Assembly (NCBI GenBank): GCA_902800045.1
Contig: CADCCZ010000004.1
Span: 186,001-250,000, forward strand
DNA length: 64,000 nt
Direction: 5' to 3'
Source of the DNA: an uncultured Bacteroidia bacterium
GTDB taxonomy: Bacteria; Bacteroidota; Bacteroidia; Bacteroidales; ML635J-15
How positions within the stretch are numbered: position 1 is the first letter of the stretch; every line of letters starts with the position of its first letter. The translations under genes and the position numbers were made by a program. The notes under the pieces are model-generated. The model ran no database searches and had not been told where the DNA came from. It saw only the letters and a program-made list of their open reading frames with translations. Of the stretch, positions 25,922 to 34,657 are shown one piece after another.

Positions 25922-27196
25922 ATGACTTTCAGGGATTGCACGGAAAAGTTGTTTTTGACGCTTGTGTTAATGGGCATATCGCTTGTTGGTATAGCTCAGT
26001 CGCTATCTTTTCCATATCCCGAACGCAAATACGACTTCGTAAACTACGATTCGTCAGTACTTTACACACCGGCTGGCAATCCCAACCTCGAAACTTTCTT
26101 CAACAAGCTCGACCATTTCTATTTCGATGGCGATGAGGGCTTTACCGTGTTGCATCTTGGCGATTCTCACATTCAGGCTGGAGTGGTTTCGTGGTGTCTG
26201 CGCAGGCATTTCGAAAGTCTTTGCCACGATTCGCATGGCGATTTCGGTTTGCTTGCTCCTTTGTCAATTGCTCCAAAGAACAACCACCCATATTATTATG
26301 TGTCGCGAAACTCGGGCAACTGGGAGTTCGAGAGGATAATAAAGAATGTAACTGGCACACCCATAGGACTTTCAGGATTTGTCGCTTTTACAAAGGATAG
26401 CATTGCTGGCCTCACATTTGCCTTTCCGAAGCGCTCTATGAAGGAGTTGCACGAGTTCACTAGGGTAAAGCTAATCCACGATGCCAACGACACCTGTTAC
26501 GACATATTTACCAATGTGGATTCGCTGATGGTCGATTGCACAACTGATTTTACCGAAGGCTATACCGAGATGGTGTATTCACATTCGTTCGACTCGCTGG
26601 TATTCAAGTTTGTACGCAATGTCGATTCCCGTTCTGCTGAACCAATGCATGTACATGGTGTGCTGGTTGATGATTCGTTGCCGAATGTAAATTTTGTGAC
26701 CATAGGAACCAATGGTGCCTCAACCGAATCGTATGTCAGGGAAAAGCTATTGCTCAAGCAGATGAATGCTGTAAATCCCGACCTCGCTATTGTTGCACTT
26801 GGTGTAAACGATGCATCGGGAAAAAATTTTGACAAGGGAAGGTTTGTGCAGAACTACCGCAAAATAATAGATGCCATACTCGACGCAAATCCAGATTGCG
26901 CGATTATTTTCGTCAGCAACAACGACTTCTGCGGTTACCGAACCGGTCACAACCATAACCAGCCATTGGTTGTAGAGGCAATGAAGGAGCTTTGCAATCG
27001 CTACCATGCATCATTGTGGAACCTTTATGCCGTTATGGGCGGAAGCAAATCGATTTACACTTGGCAGAAGCACGGACTGGCCAATACCGACAGGATTCAT
27101 TTTACTAGTGATGGTTACATTTTGGAAGGCGACTTGCTTTTCGGGGCGATACTTAGGGAGTACGAGAAGCATCTGAAAGGAGTAGCCGAAAAGTAA
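25922..27196 (+). CDS. SGNH/GDSL-family esterase, second of tandem pair
   Basis: 424 residues with a signal peptide ending near GIAQS. SGNH blocks: HLGDSHIQAG (Ser), VALGVNDASGK, and DRIHFTSDGY (His). It is a distant paralogue of the preceding gene, with matching block order and the shared HGDFGLLAPL / GNGVGMCSPV position, so an old duplication is likely. The 2-bp gap means co-transcription. Confidence 0.85.
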   Translation: MTFRDCTEKLFLTLVLMGISLVGIAQSLSFPYPERKYDFVNYDSSVLYTPAGNPNLETFFNKLDHFYFDGDEGFTVLHLGDSHIQAGVVSWCLRRHFESLCHDSHGDFGLLAPLSIAPKNNHPYYYVSRNSGNWEFERIIKNVTGTPIGLSGFVAFTKDSIAGLTFAFPKRSMKELHEFTRVKLIHDANDTCYDIFTNVDSLMVDCTTDFTEGYTEMVYSHSFDSLVFKFVRNVDSRSAEPMHVHGVLVDDSLPNVNFVTIGTNGASTESYVREKLLLKQMNAVNPDLAIVALGVNDASGKNFDKGRFVQNYRKIIDAILDANPDCAIIFVSNNDFCGYRTGHNHNQPLVVEAMKELCNRYHASLWNLYAVMGGSKSIYTWQKHGLANTDRIHFTSDGYILEGDLLFGAILREYEKHLKGVAEK

Positions 27197-27278
27197 TATG
27201 TAAAAAGGTGTAATTTGTTGTTTCTCAAGGGTGTTGCTGTGAGTTATCGGCTTTTGTGCAAAAAAGTGTTGAAAAATT

Positions 27279-27309
27279 TTTGCCATGTGGATAGAAAGCA
27301 TTACTTTTG
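27279..27309 (+). promoter_or_regulatory. Consensus promoter of rplU-rpmA
   Basis: TTTG (27279-27282), 19 bases, TACTTTTG (27302-27309), then CAGTCC. The spacer begins CCATGTGG, close to the tRNA-Glu promoter spacer TCATGTGG. Confidence 0.9.
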
Positions 27310-27336
27310 CAGTCCAAATTTTTAAGAAATAGAGAA

Positions 27337-27648
27337 ATGTACGCAGTAGTAGAAATTTTAGGTCAACAGTTCAAGGTTGAAAAGGGCACAAAGCTTTTCG
27401 TAAACCGTATGGCAAGCGAAGAAGGCAGCAGTGTCAAGTTGGACCGAGTTCTTTTGGTTGACAATGAAGGTAGCGTTAAAGTTGGCGCTCCAGTAGTAGA
27501 AAATGCATCGGTATCGGCAAAGGTTATCAAGCATTGCAAAGGCGAAACCGTGCTGGTATTCAAGAAGAAGAGAAGAAAAGGCTATCAGACTCTCAATGGT
27601 CACAGACAGGCTTTGACTCAGATTGAAATTGAAAGTATTAACGCATAA
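27337..27648 (+). CDS. rplU: 50S ribosomal protein bL21
   Basis: 103 residues, MYAVVEILGQQFKVEKG at the N-terminus and KKKRRKGYQTLNGHRQ near the end, as in bL21. The frame opens at 27307, but the ATG at 27337 matches the family start and lies 27 bases after the -7 box. rpmA follows after 12 bp, the normal arrangement. Confidence 0.97.
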   Translation: MYAVVEILGQQFKVEKGTKLFVNRMASEEGSSVKLDRVLLVDNEGSVKVGAPVVENASVSAKVIKHCKGETVLVFKKKRRKGYQTLNGHRQALTQIEIESINA

Positions 27649-27660
27649 AACAGTAAAATT

Positions 27661-27933
27661 ATGGCACATAAAAAAGGTGTTGGTAGTTCGCGCAACGGTC
27701 GTGATTCCGAAAGTAAAAGATTAGGCGTTAAGGTTTATGGCGGTCAGATTGCTATCGCAGGTAACATTATAGTTCGTCAGCGTGGTACTGTTCATCGTCC
27801 GGGTAATAATGTTGGTATGGGTAGAGATCATACGCTTTATGCTCTTTGCGACGGTGAAGTTAAGTTCCAGAAGAAGAGAGACAACAAGTCGTATGTTTCG
27901 GTTCTTCCTTTCGTTGAAGAAGTGACTGAATAA
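27661..27933 (+). CDS. rpmA: 50S ribosomal protein bL27
   Basis: 90 residues, starting [20 protein letters not shown], the conserved N-terminus that reaches the peptidyl-transferase centre. There is no N-terminal extension of the kind cleaved in Firmicutes. It forms an operon with rplU and is followed by a terminator at 27973. Confidence 0.97.
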   Translation: MAHKKGVGSSRNGRDSESKRLGVKVYGGQIAIAGNIIVRQRGTVHRPGNNVGMGRDHTLYALCDGEVKFQKKRDNKSYVSVLPFVEEVTE

Positions 27934-27972
27934 GGATCTTAATAAATTTTTCATAATAAAGGTTTTAATTGG

Positions 27973-28010
27973 TCTTGAGTGGTATTCCCCGTATCACTCA
28001 AGATTTTTTG
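27973..28010 (+). terminator. Terminator of rplU-rpmA
   Basis: TCTTGAGTG and CACTCAAGA form a perfect 9-bp stem around a 13-base loop, followed by TTTTTTG. It lies just before the next start codon, so it may also act as an attenuator for that gene. Confidence 0.85.
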
Positions 28011-28017
28011 TGTATAT

Positions 28018-28524
28018 ATGAAAAAGATTGGATTGCTGTCCGATACCCATGGATATCTGGACTATGATATACTCGATTTCTTCGAGCCAGTCGATGAGGT
28101 TTGGCATGCTGGCGACATCGGCACCGAAGATGTTCTCGATGCTTTGGAGGCCCGCAAGACCGTTCGCGCCGTCTTTGGCAATTGCGACGGCTGGGGCATA
28201 CGTATGCGCACTACCGAAATAGAACGCTTTACCGTTGAAGGCCTCGATGTGCTGATGACTCACATCGGCGGTTATCCAGGTCGCTACGAGTACAAGATAA
28301 ACGAGATTATGAAGGTTTTGCCTCCGAAACTTTTCATTTCGGGACATTCGCACATACTCAAGATTGTAAACGACAAGAAGTATAACCTTTTACACATCAA
28401 TCCAGGCGCGGCAGGTCGCATGGGCATACATCGCACCATGACTTGCGTTCGTTTTGACATTGAAAACGGAGTTGTGAAGAACCTCGAACTTTTTGAGAAG
28501 GATAGGGGAAATACACCTCTGTAA
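28018..28524 (+). CDS. Metallophosphoesterase of the YfcE/MJ0936 family
   Basis: 168 residues; binuclear-metal phosphodiesterase or phosphatase. Motifs: LLSDTHG (metal Asp and His), HAGDIG (Asp), FGNCD (Asn), MTHIGG and SGHSH (His). The frame extends to 27979, but that part overlaps the terminator; the ATG at 28018 gives the family start. The natural substrate is unknown for this family. A macro-domain gene follows after 14 bp. Confidence 0.92.
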   Translation: MKKIGLLSDTHGYLDYDILDFFEPVDEVWHAGDIGTEDVLDALEARKTVRAVFGNCDGWGIRMRTTEIERFTVEGLDVLMTHIGGYPGRYEYKINEIMKVLPPKLFISGHSHILKIVNDKKYNLLHINPGAAGRMGIHRTMTCVRFDIENGVVKNLELFEKDRGNTPL

Positions 28525-28538
28525 AAAGTATTCAAGCT

Positions 28539-29108
28539 ATGAAAATATATTTGTTGGACAAGAGCCATGGTACGACAGAACAATGGCAACGCTATTTTGC
28601 TGGGGATGCCGATGTGGAAGTTGTGAATATGTTTTTCGAGGATTTCATGAATGGCCATGATGTGGAATGTGTGGTTTCTCCTGCCAATTCGTATGGATTG
28701 ATGGATGGCGGGTACGACCGCGCAATAAGTGAGTATTTCGGTTGGGATTTGATGAAGATTGTTCAAAAGAAGATTTTAAATGAATGCTTTGGTGAACAAT
28801 TGGTTGGGACGAGCATTATTGTTGACATACCCAATACCAACAAGAAACTTATCCATACTCCGACAATGAGAGTGCCGTCTTACATAAAGGATCCGATGAT
28901 TGTATATTATTGTATGCGTTCGGTTCTGATGCTGGCAATCAGGGAAGGCATTCAGAGCATTGTGATTCCTGCGTTTGGCGGAGCTTGTGGCGGATTGAGG
29001 TCGGATATAATTGCGTATATGATGAAGGTGGCTTACATGCAAGTCATGAATCCTCCAAAAGAATTAAATTGGGAGTATGCTAATAGGGCAAATTTTGAGG
29101 ATTTTTGA
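28539..29108 (+). CDS. Macro-domain protein (ADP-ribose-binding family)
   Basis: 189 residues. CVVSPANSYGLMDGGYDRAI is the macro-domain adenosine/ribose loop and SIVIPAFGGACGGLRSD is the Gly-rich diphosphate loop. Macro domains bind ADP-ribose or remove it from proteins or RNA, or act on related nucleotides. It is linked to the phosphoesterase gene by a 14-bp gap, which suggests shared nucleotide-derivative metabolism (inference). Confidence 0.88.
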   Translation: MKIYLLDKSHGTTEQWQRYFAGDADVEVVNMFFEDFMNGHDVECVVSPANSYGLMDGGYDRAISEYFGWDLMKIVQKKILNECFGEQLVGTSIIVDIPNTNKKLIHTPTMRVPSYIKDPMIVYYCMRSVLMLAIREGIQSIVIPAFGGACGGLRSDIIAYMMKVAYMQVMNPPKELNWEYANRANFEDF

Positions 29109-29140
29109 ATAATAACGCCATGATATTGGTAAAGATTTTT

Positions 29141-29148
29141 TATCTTCG
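29141..29148 (+). promoter_or_regulatory. -7-like box of the first paralogue gene
   Basis: TATCTTCG, one mismatch from TAnnTTTG, 14 bases before the ATG at 29163. Confidence 0.45.
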
Positions 29149-29162
29149 CCCTTGAAAACAAT

Positions 29163-30443
29163 ATGGCGATGAGGAAATTATATTCTATAGTATTTTTGCT
29201 TGCAGTATACGCAGGCGCATTTGCTCAGGAAATAACAGTTCGCTTTTCGGGAAAACTTAACGGCTCGGAATACTGTCAGTTGGATAGCGTTGTGGTTACA
29301 AACCTAGAAAGCCACTGGTCGGAAACGGTAGTATATCCCGATTCTGTCATTGTTCTTTCTGCCACAACAGGTAATGATGCCATGGTTGCCGAAAGCCAAG
29401 GATTATGGCAGAACATACCAAATCCGTTCGAAGCAGAAACAAGGGTTGACCTCTCTCTTCCTTGTCGTGAGAACGTAAGTATGCGATTGCTTGATGTGAC
29501 AGGAAAAGTTTTTGCCCAGTACGATAGCTGGTTGAATGAGGGAACCCACACTTTTGTTGTTACGGTGACTAAACCGCAGACATATATACTTAATGCAATT
29601 GTTGGCGAGAAGTCATATTCGATAAAGATGGTAAATGTCGGATATGGAGGCTCTTGCGGTATCGAATATGCTGGATTTTCTGGCAATATCACAACAAAAT
29701 TAACTTCGAGCAATGAATTTCATGTTGGAGACAATATGCGCTATGTTGGTTATGCGACAATTGGCGGGGTTGTCGTGCCGAGTATCGTGGTTGTGCAGCG
29801 TCAGCAAGAAAACGAGGATTTGGTATTGAATTTTTATTATCCTGGACAAGGAACTCTGAATGGACACGAATGGGTCAATCTTGGGCTTCCTAGCGGTACC
29901 CGTTGGGCAACTTGCAATGTTGGTGCTTCCTCGCAGGAAGGCTATGGAAACTATTACGCGTGGGGCGAAGTCGCACCCAAGGCAATCTACGATTGGAATT
30001 ACTACCGATATTGCAACGGAAGTGCCAATACGCTGACCAAGTATTGCAATAGCCCGACTTACGGCAGCAATGGTTTTACCGACACCTTGACTATTTTGGA
30101 GGCTTGCGACGATGTTGCAACAGCTAATTGGGGCGAAGGCTGGCGTATGCCGACTTCTATGGAAATGCAAGAATTGTTTGAGAATTGCACACATACATGG
30201 ACGGGATACGGACTGTTGTTTGTGGGACCCAACGGCAATTCGATTCTTCTTCCTGCAGCAGGACATCGTTATGAAATTGAACTTTATCAGGTTGACGACA
30301 ATGGTGGCTACTGGACGAGTTCCGTTGGCGAATATGCGCCATACGCGCAATGCGGAAGTTTCAGTTTAAATGGATTGTATGTTTTCGATACATATCGTTT
30401 CTGGGGTTTTCCTGTGCGACCGGTTTGCTCGGCAGAAAATTAA
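29163..30443 (+). CDS. Exported protein: internal T9SS CTD-like domain plus Fib_succ_major domain (paralogue 1)
   Basis: 426 residues, signal peptide ending GAFAQ. An N-terminal beta region (22-70, LDSVVVTNL..YPDSVIVL) is followed by a segment at 83-158 that reads like a T9SS type A sorting or FlgD-like Ig domain (QNIPNPFEAETRVDLSL, LLDVTGKVFAQ, EGTHTF, YILNA), although it is not at the C-terminus. From about 233 to the end is a Fibrobacter succinogenes major paralogous domain (NGHEWVNLGLPSGTRWATCN, YYAWGE, WRMPTSMEM, PVRPVCS). It is probably surface-exposed; ligand unknown. A close paralogue follows at 30523. Met1 or Met3 may start. Confidence 0.82.
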   Translation: MAMRKLYSIVFLLAVYAGAFAQEITVRFSGKLNGSEYCQLDSVVVTNLESHWSETVVYPDSVIVLSATTGNDAMVAESQGLWQNIPNPFEAETRVDLSLPCRENVSMRLLDVTGKVFAQYDSWLNEGTHTFVVTVTKPQTYILNAIVGEKSYSIKMVNVGYGGSCGIEYAGFSGNITTKLTSSNEFHVGDNMRYVGYATIGGVVVPSIVVVQRQQENEDLVLNFYYPGQGTLNGHEWVNLGLPSGTRWATCNVGASSQEGYGNYYAWGEVAPKAIYDWNYYRYCNGSANTLTKYCNSPTYGSNGFTDTLTILEACDDVATANWGEGWRMPTSMEMQELFENCTHTWTGYGLLFVGPNGNSILLPAAGHRYEIELYQVDDNGGYWTSSVGEYAPYAQCGSFSLNGLYVFDTYRFWGFPVRPVCSAEN

Positions 30444-30493
30444 GGGATGCTATATGTGATAATGGACAATAGTGTTGTTTTTCAAAAAAATAC

Positions 30494-30501
30494 TATCTTT
30501 G
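30494..30501 (+). promoter_or_regulatory. -7 promoter box of paralogue 2
   Basis: TATCTTTG, 21 bases before the ATG at 30523, in the gap between the paralogues; each copy has its own box. Confidence 0.55.
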
Positions 30502-30522
30502 TCCTTGTAAAAATAAATAATT

Positions 30523-31812
30523 ATGAAGAAATTTTACTCAATAATCATTCTGCTTGCTATTTGTATGGGTGCATTGGCGCAGGAAATAACTTTGCGCTTT
30601 TCTGGGCGTGAATTTCCAAGTCCAGAATACTGCCAGTTGGATAGTGTTGTCGTAACAAATCTTACTCGCAATTGGACAGAAACTATTGAGTTCCCTGACA
30701 CCATAATAGTACTTACCGTTATTGCTGGTATTTCCCCCAATGTGGAGGCTATGCAGGGGCTTGGGCAGAATACTCCTAATCCGTTCCACTGTGAAACTCG
30801 GGTGGAACTATCGGTGTTGCAGCATGATGATATTCGTATGCAATTGCTTGATGTGTCAGGTAAATTGTATGCAGAGTATAGTGCTACGCTTGATGCAGGG
30901 GTACATACATTTCAAATATATGCAGACAAGCCGCAGACCTATATACTTAATGCGGTTGTGGGCGGTAGTTCATATTCGACAAGGATGGTAAATGTCGGCA
31001 AAGGATGTGGAAGCGGTATAAAATATGTTGGTACATCCAACTATATTATGGCAAAACAAACATCTGTTAATGAGTTCCATTTGGGTGACAATATGCGTTA
31101 TGTTGGCTATGCAACTATTGATGGCGATATTGTTGTAAGTTCTATGTCTCAGAATCTGACTGCAAGTCAGGATTTAATTCTAGAATTTATGCATTATACA
31201 ACTCATGGCTATTTGAATGGGCATGAATGGGTTGATCTTGGTCTGCCAAGCGGTACTCTTTGGGCTACTTGTAATATAGGAGCAGAAAAACCAGAGGATT
31301 ATGGCAATTATTATGCTTGGGGAGAAACAACCATTAAAGAAACTTACGATTGGACGACATACATTTATTGTAATGGGAACGAAACTTCAATGACAAAGTA
31401 TTGCAGTGATGAAGATTTTGGCTACTATGGTTTTGTTGATGATTTGATTACTCTTGAGGCTTTTGATGATGTGGCTTCTGCTAATTGGGGGCAATTTTGG
31501 CGTATGCCTACCGATTTAGATTTTGTCGAATTGAAAAATAACTGCGATGTAACAGACATTACTTATAACGGAGTGTTGGGGTACTTGTTCACTGGGTCTA
31601 ATGGCAATAGCATTTTTCTGCCTGCTGCTGGTGGTCGATATAACAATGAAATTGATGATGGTCCTGTTGGCTATTATTGGTCGGGTTCGCTTTGTACTGC
31701 GTTTCCTTGCAAAGCTTGGAATCTTGTTTTAGATTTGGGGTATTGTCATGTTGACGCATATATTCGGCAATATGGGCATTCTGTTCGTGCAGTTTGCTTG
31801 CCACAAAACTAA
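30523..31812 (+). CDS. Exported protein: internal T9SS CTD-like domain plus Fib_succ_major domain (paralogue 2)
   Basis: 429 residues with the same architecture as the gene at 29163: signal peptide (to GALAQ), LDSVVVTNLTRNW beta region, internal CTD-like block (QNTPNPFHCETRVELSV, LLDVSGKLYAEY, AGVHTF, YILNAVVGG) and a C-terminal Fib_succ_major domain (NGHEWVDLGLPSGTLWATCN, YYAWGE, FWRMPTDLDF, VRAVC). The repeat regions diverge mainly after the WRMPT motif. The 3' half is visibly more AT-rich at third positions than copy 1. No terminator is evident after either copy. Confidence 0.82.
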   Translation: MKKFYSIIILLAICMGALAQEITLRFSGREFPSPEYCQLDSVVVTNLTRNWTETIEFPDTIIVLTVIAGISPNVEAMQGLGQNTPNPFHCETRVELSVLQHDDIRMQLLDVSGKLYAEYSATLDAGVHTFQIYADKPQTYILNAVVGGSSYSTRMVNVGKGCGSGIKYVGTSNYIMAKQTSVNEFHLGDNMRYVGYATIDGDIVVSSMSQNLTASQDLILEFMHYTTHGYLNGHEWVDLGLPSGTLWATCNIGAEKPEDYGNYYAWGETTIKETYDWTTYIYCNGNETSMTKYCSDEDFGYYGFVDDLITLEAFDDVASANWGQFWRMPTDLDFVELKNNCDVTDITYNGVLGYLFTGSNGNSIFLPAAGGRYNNEIDDGPVGYYWSGSLCTAFPCKAWNLVLDLGYCHVDAYIRQYGHSVRAVCLPQN

Positions 31813-31876
31813 CGCAGCGGCATGCTAAAGTTGCGAAAATGTTCTAATACAAAATTATTTTCCTATCTTCGCACCA

Positions 31877-32602
31877 ATGATTCTAAATGGTCCAACATAT
31901 AAGGCAATTTTGCATAACTGCTTGCAACACAAGCGACAACTTGCAGTTTTGATAGACCCAGACAAGCAGTCGGCGAGCGAAACTGCGGCGTTTGCGAAGA
32001 AAATTGAGGTTTCTTCGGCCGATTATGTGCTCGTTGGTAGCAGCTATATGCTCGGAAACCTCGACAAATGCATCGAAGCCATCAAGGACAACACCCAGAA
32101 ACCAGTGATAATTTTCCCTGGACACGCAAGCCACATTTCCGAAAAGGCTGACGCCATTCTTCTGCTCTCGCTCATTTCGGGACGAAATCCAGAATTTCTC
32201 ATTGGAAACCATGTGGTTGCGGCGGCTTCGCTTATGCAGATGGACATAGAGGTCATAAGCGCAGGTTACATTCTTGTCGATGGAGGCAGAACGACATCTG
32301 TGGAATATGTCAGCAATACGCGACCAATTCCTGCCGACAAGCCCGAACTTGCCGTAGCAACTGCCGTGGCTGGCGAAATGCTCGGTCTTAAGATGACTTA
32401 CTTGGAGGCTGGCAGCGGTGCGCTCAATCCAGTGCCCGACAAGATGGTGGCAGCGGTGCGCAAAACGACAAAAACTCCGCTCATTGTCGGTGGTGGACTT
32501 AGAAATATTGAAACGATAAAACAAAAATACGAGGCGGGAGCCGACATAATTGTGGTTGGCAACGCATTCGAAAACAAAGAATTACAGATAAATCAATTTT
32601 AA
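31877..32602 (+). CDS. Geranylgeranylglyceryl/heptaprenylglyceryl phosphate synthase family protein
   Basis: 241-residue (beta/alpha)8 enzyme that joins a polyprenyl diphosphate to sn-glycerol-1-phosphate as an ether. Motifs: AVLIDPDKQ, YVLVGSSYM, VISAGYILVDGG, YLEAGSGA and GGGLRNIETI. Bacteroidota members of this group are known GGGP synthases, but the fate of the product in these bacteria is unclear. The start is 5 bases after a TATCTTCG box, so the mRNA may be leaderless. nadA follows after 1 bp. A polyprenyl synthase at 54592 could supply the substrate. Confidence 0.92.
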   Translation: MILNGPTYKAILHNCLQHKRQLAVLIDPDKQSASETAAFAKKIEVSSADYVLVGSSYMLGNLDKCIEAIKDNTQKPVIIFPGHASHISEKADAILLLSLISGRNPEFLIGNHVVAAASLMQMDIEVISAGYILVDGGRTTSVEYVSNTRPIPADKPELAVATAVAGEMLGLKMTYLEAGSGALNPVPDKMVAAVRKTTKTPLIVGGGLRNIETIKQKYEAGADIIVVGNAFENKELQINQF

Positions 32603-32603
32603 G

Positions 32604-33599
32604 ATGACAGCACAGGAAGATGTAAAGAAATTTGGCTTTTTAAACCAGCCAATCGACAGCAATATCGACTTGAAATCGGAGATTCTCCGCATGAAAAAGG
32701 AAAAGAATGCCGTAATTCTTGGGCATTTCTACATAAATTCCGAATTGCAGGACATTAGCGACTATGTAGGCGATAGCCTCCAGTTGGCTCAGATGGCCGC
32801 CAAGACCGATGCCGAAATAATTGTGTTCCTTGGCGTTAACTTTATGGGTGAGACGGCAAAAATCATCTGCCCCGACAAGAAAGTTATAATTCCCGACCTC
32901 AATGCTGGTTGCTCGCTTGCCGATTCGTGTCCTGCCGACGAGTTCGCCAAGTTTATTGCCGAACATCCGGGACATACTGTGGTTTCGTACATCAACACCA
33001 CGGCGGCCATAAAGTCGATGACCGACATTACAGTGACTTCCTCCAACGCAAAGCAGATTGTCGATAGTCTGCCTGCCGACGAGAAGATAATCTTCGGTCC
33101 CGACAAGAATCTTGGCGGTTACATCAACGCGCAGACCGGCAGAAATATGGTGCTGTGGAATGGAGCCTGCCATGTGCATCGCCGTTTCGACCTTGAGGCA
33201 ATACTGAAACTCAAGGAGGAGCATCCCGGAGCAAAGATTATTGCTCATCCCGAGTGCGAAAAGCCAGTTGTCATTGTCGCCGATTTCGTTGCAAGTACGG
33301 CTGGCTTGCTGAAGTATGTCAAGAACAACGATGCGAAGGAGTTTATTGTTGTTACCGAATCGGGCATTCTGCACCAGATGCGCAAGGCAGTTCCCGAAAA
33401 GACCTTGATTCCTGCACCGGCACTGGATTCAACTTGTGGGTGCAACGATTGCAACTTTATGAAACTTAATACTTTGGAAAAACTTTACAACTGCCTGAAA
33501 TACGAAATGCCCGAAATTACCATTCCCGAGGATGTTCGCGAGAAGGCCTACCGTCCGATAAAGAGGATGCTTGATGTTTCGTCAAAGTTGGGATTGTAA
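32604..33599 (+). CDS. nadA: Quinolinate synthase A
   Basis: 331 residues; condenses iminoaspartate and dihydroxyacetone phosphate to quinolinate in de novo NAD synthesis, using an oxygen-sensitive [4Fe-4S] cluster. Likely ligands are C103 (AGCSLAD), C189 (GACHVH) and C280 (TCGCNDC). HFYINSELQ and SGILHQM are conserved. nadB and nadC are not in the window. It is tightly coupled to the GGGP synthase gene. Confidence 0.97.
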   Translation: MTAQEDVKKFGFLNQPIDSNIDLKSEILRMKKEKNAVILGHFYINSELQDISDYVGDSLQLAQMAAKTDAEIIVFLGVNFMGETAKIICPDKKVIIPDLNAGCSLADSCPADEFAKFIAEHPGHTVVSYINTTAAIKSMTDITVTSSNAKQIVDSLPADEKIIFGPDKNLGGYINAQTGRNMVLWNGACHVHRRFDLEAILKLKEEHPGAKIIAHPECEKPVVIVADFVASTAGLLKYVKNNDAKEFIVVTESGILHQMRKAVPEKTLIPAPALDSTCGCNDCNFMKLNTLEKLYNCLKYEMPEITIPEDVREKAYRPIKRMLDVSSKLGL

Positions 33600-33606
33600 T
33601 CATTTC

Positions 33607-33627
33607 CCCCGAGCGTAGTTGATGGAA
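33607..33627. repeat. Degenerate REP-like sequence between nadA and asd
   Basis: CCCGAGCGTAGTTGATGG resembles the widespread intergenic palindrome CCCTGAGCGTAGTCGAAGGG with a few changes. Other REP-like pieces occur at 40926 and 58347. Confidence 0.45.
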
Positions 33628-33660
33628 AAGACATTGTATAACTAAAATTGATTTAGAAAT

Positions 33661-34653
33661 ATGAAACTCGCAGTAGTAGGAGCCACCGGAATGGTCGGCA
33701 CTCAGATATTCAGGGTTCTCGAAGAACTCAACTTTCAGTTCGATGAACTTGTTCCCGTGGCATCGGAACGCTCGGTTGGTCGAACAATAACCTGCAAAGG
33801 CAAGGAATACAAGGTTGTAGGCTTGGCAGATGCTGTTGCTTCGCGTCCCGACCTCGCAATTTTCTCGGCTGGTAAGGATGTGTCGCTAGAGTGGGCTCCG
33901 AAGTTTGCCGAAACTGGCACTTATGTGGTAGATAATTCGTCGGCTTGGCGTATGTACCCCGACAAGAAGCTCATTGTCCCAGAGGTAAACATTTCGGAAC
34001 TTACTGCTGACGACCATATTATTGCTAATCCTAATTGTAGCACAATACAGCTTATGGTTGCGCTCGCTCCGTTGAAAAAGTACGGACTGAAGCGCCTTGT
34101 GATTTCAACCTACCAGTCGGTTAGCGGTTCGGGTTTCAAGGGGGTGAACCAACTTATGTGCGAACGCGAAGGCAAGCCAGTTGAAAAACCTGCTTATCCG
34201 CATCAGATTGACCTTAATTGCCTGCCTCACGGCGGTGCTTTCCTTGAAAACGGTTATACCGAAGAGGAGATGAAACTCGTGAACGAGAGCCGCAAGATAT
34301 TGGGACTTCCACATTTGCTTGTGACTTCTACTGTTGTGCGCGTGCCAGTGGTTGGCGGGCATAGTGAGGCTGTAAATGTCGAGTTCGAGCAAAAGCCCGA
34401 CTTGGAAAAGATAATGGCCGACTTGAAGGCGGCTCCTGGACTGGTTGTTCAGGACGACCCCAAGAACAACCTTTACCCGATGGCGATAAATGCGAAGGAT
34501 AGGAACGAGACTTTTGTTGGTCGCATTCGCCTCGACTATTCGTGCAAGAATGCCATAAATATGTGGGTTGTCGCCGACAATTTGCGCAAGGGTGCTGCTA
34601 CCAATGCAGTGCAGATTGCACAGTATGTAAAGGATAAATTCATCGCGAAGTAG
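33661..34653 (+). CDS. asd: Aspartate-semialdehyde dehydrogenase
   Basis: 330 residues; reduces aspartyl phosphate with NADPH, the branch point to lysine/diaminopimelate, threonine and methionine. NADP loop GATGMVGTQ (7-15), active-site Cys126 in NPNCSTIQ, and VPVVGGHSEAVNVEF with the catalytic-His region. The GH25 gene follows after 4 bp; the link to cell-wall diaminopimelate is suggestive only. Confidence 0.97.
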   Translation: MKLAVVGATGMVGTQIFRVLEELNFQFDELVPVASERSVGRTITCKGKEYKVVGLADAVASRPDLAIFSAGKDVSLEWAPKFAETGTYVVDNSSAWRMYPDKKLIVPEVNISELTADDHIIANPNCSTIQLMVALAPLKKYGLKRLVISTYQSVSGSGFKGVNQLMCEREGKPVEKPAYPHQIDLNCLPHGGAFLENGYTEEEMKLVNESRKILGLPHLLVTSTVVRVPVVGGHSEAVNVEFEQKPDLEKIMADLKAAPGLVVQDDPKNNLYPMAINAKDRNETFVGRIRLDYSCKNAINMWVVADNLRKGAATNAVQIAQYVKDKFIAK

Positions 34654-34657
34654 GCGG

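Noticed and set aside
27973-28010. Hairpin before the phosphoesterase gene as a riboswitch
   Set aside because: A perfect stem followed by a T run directly after rpmA is a plain terminator; no aptamer-like structure is visible.
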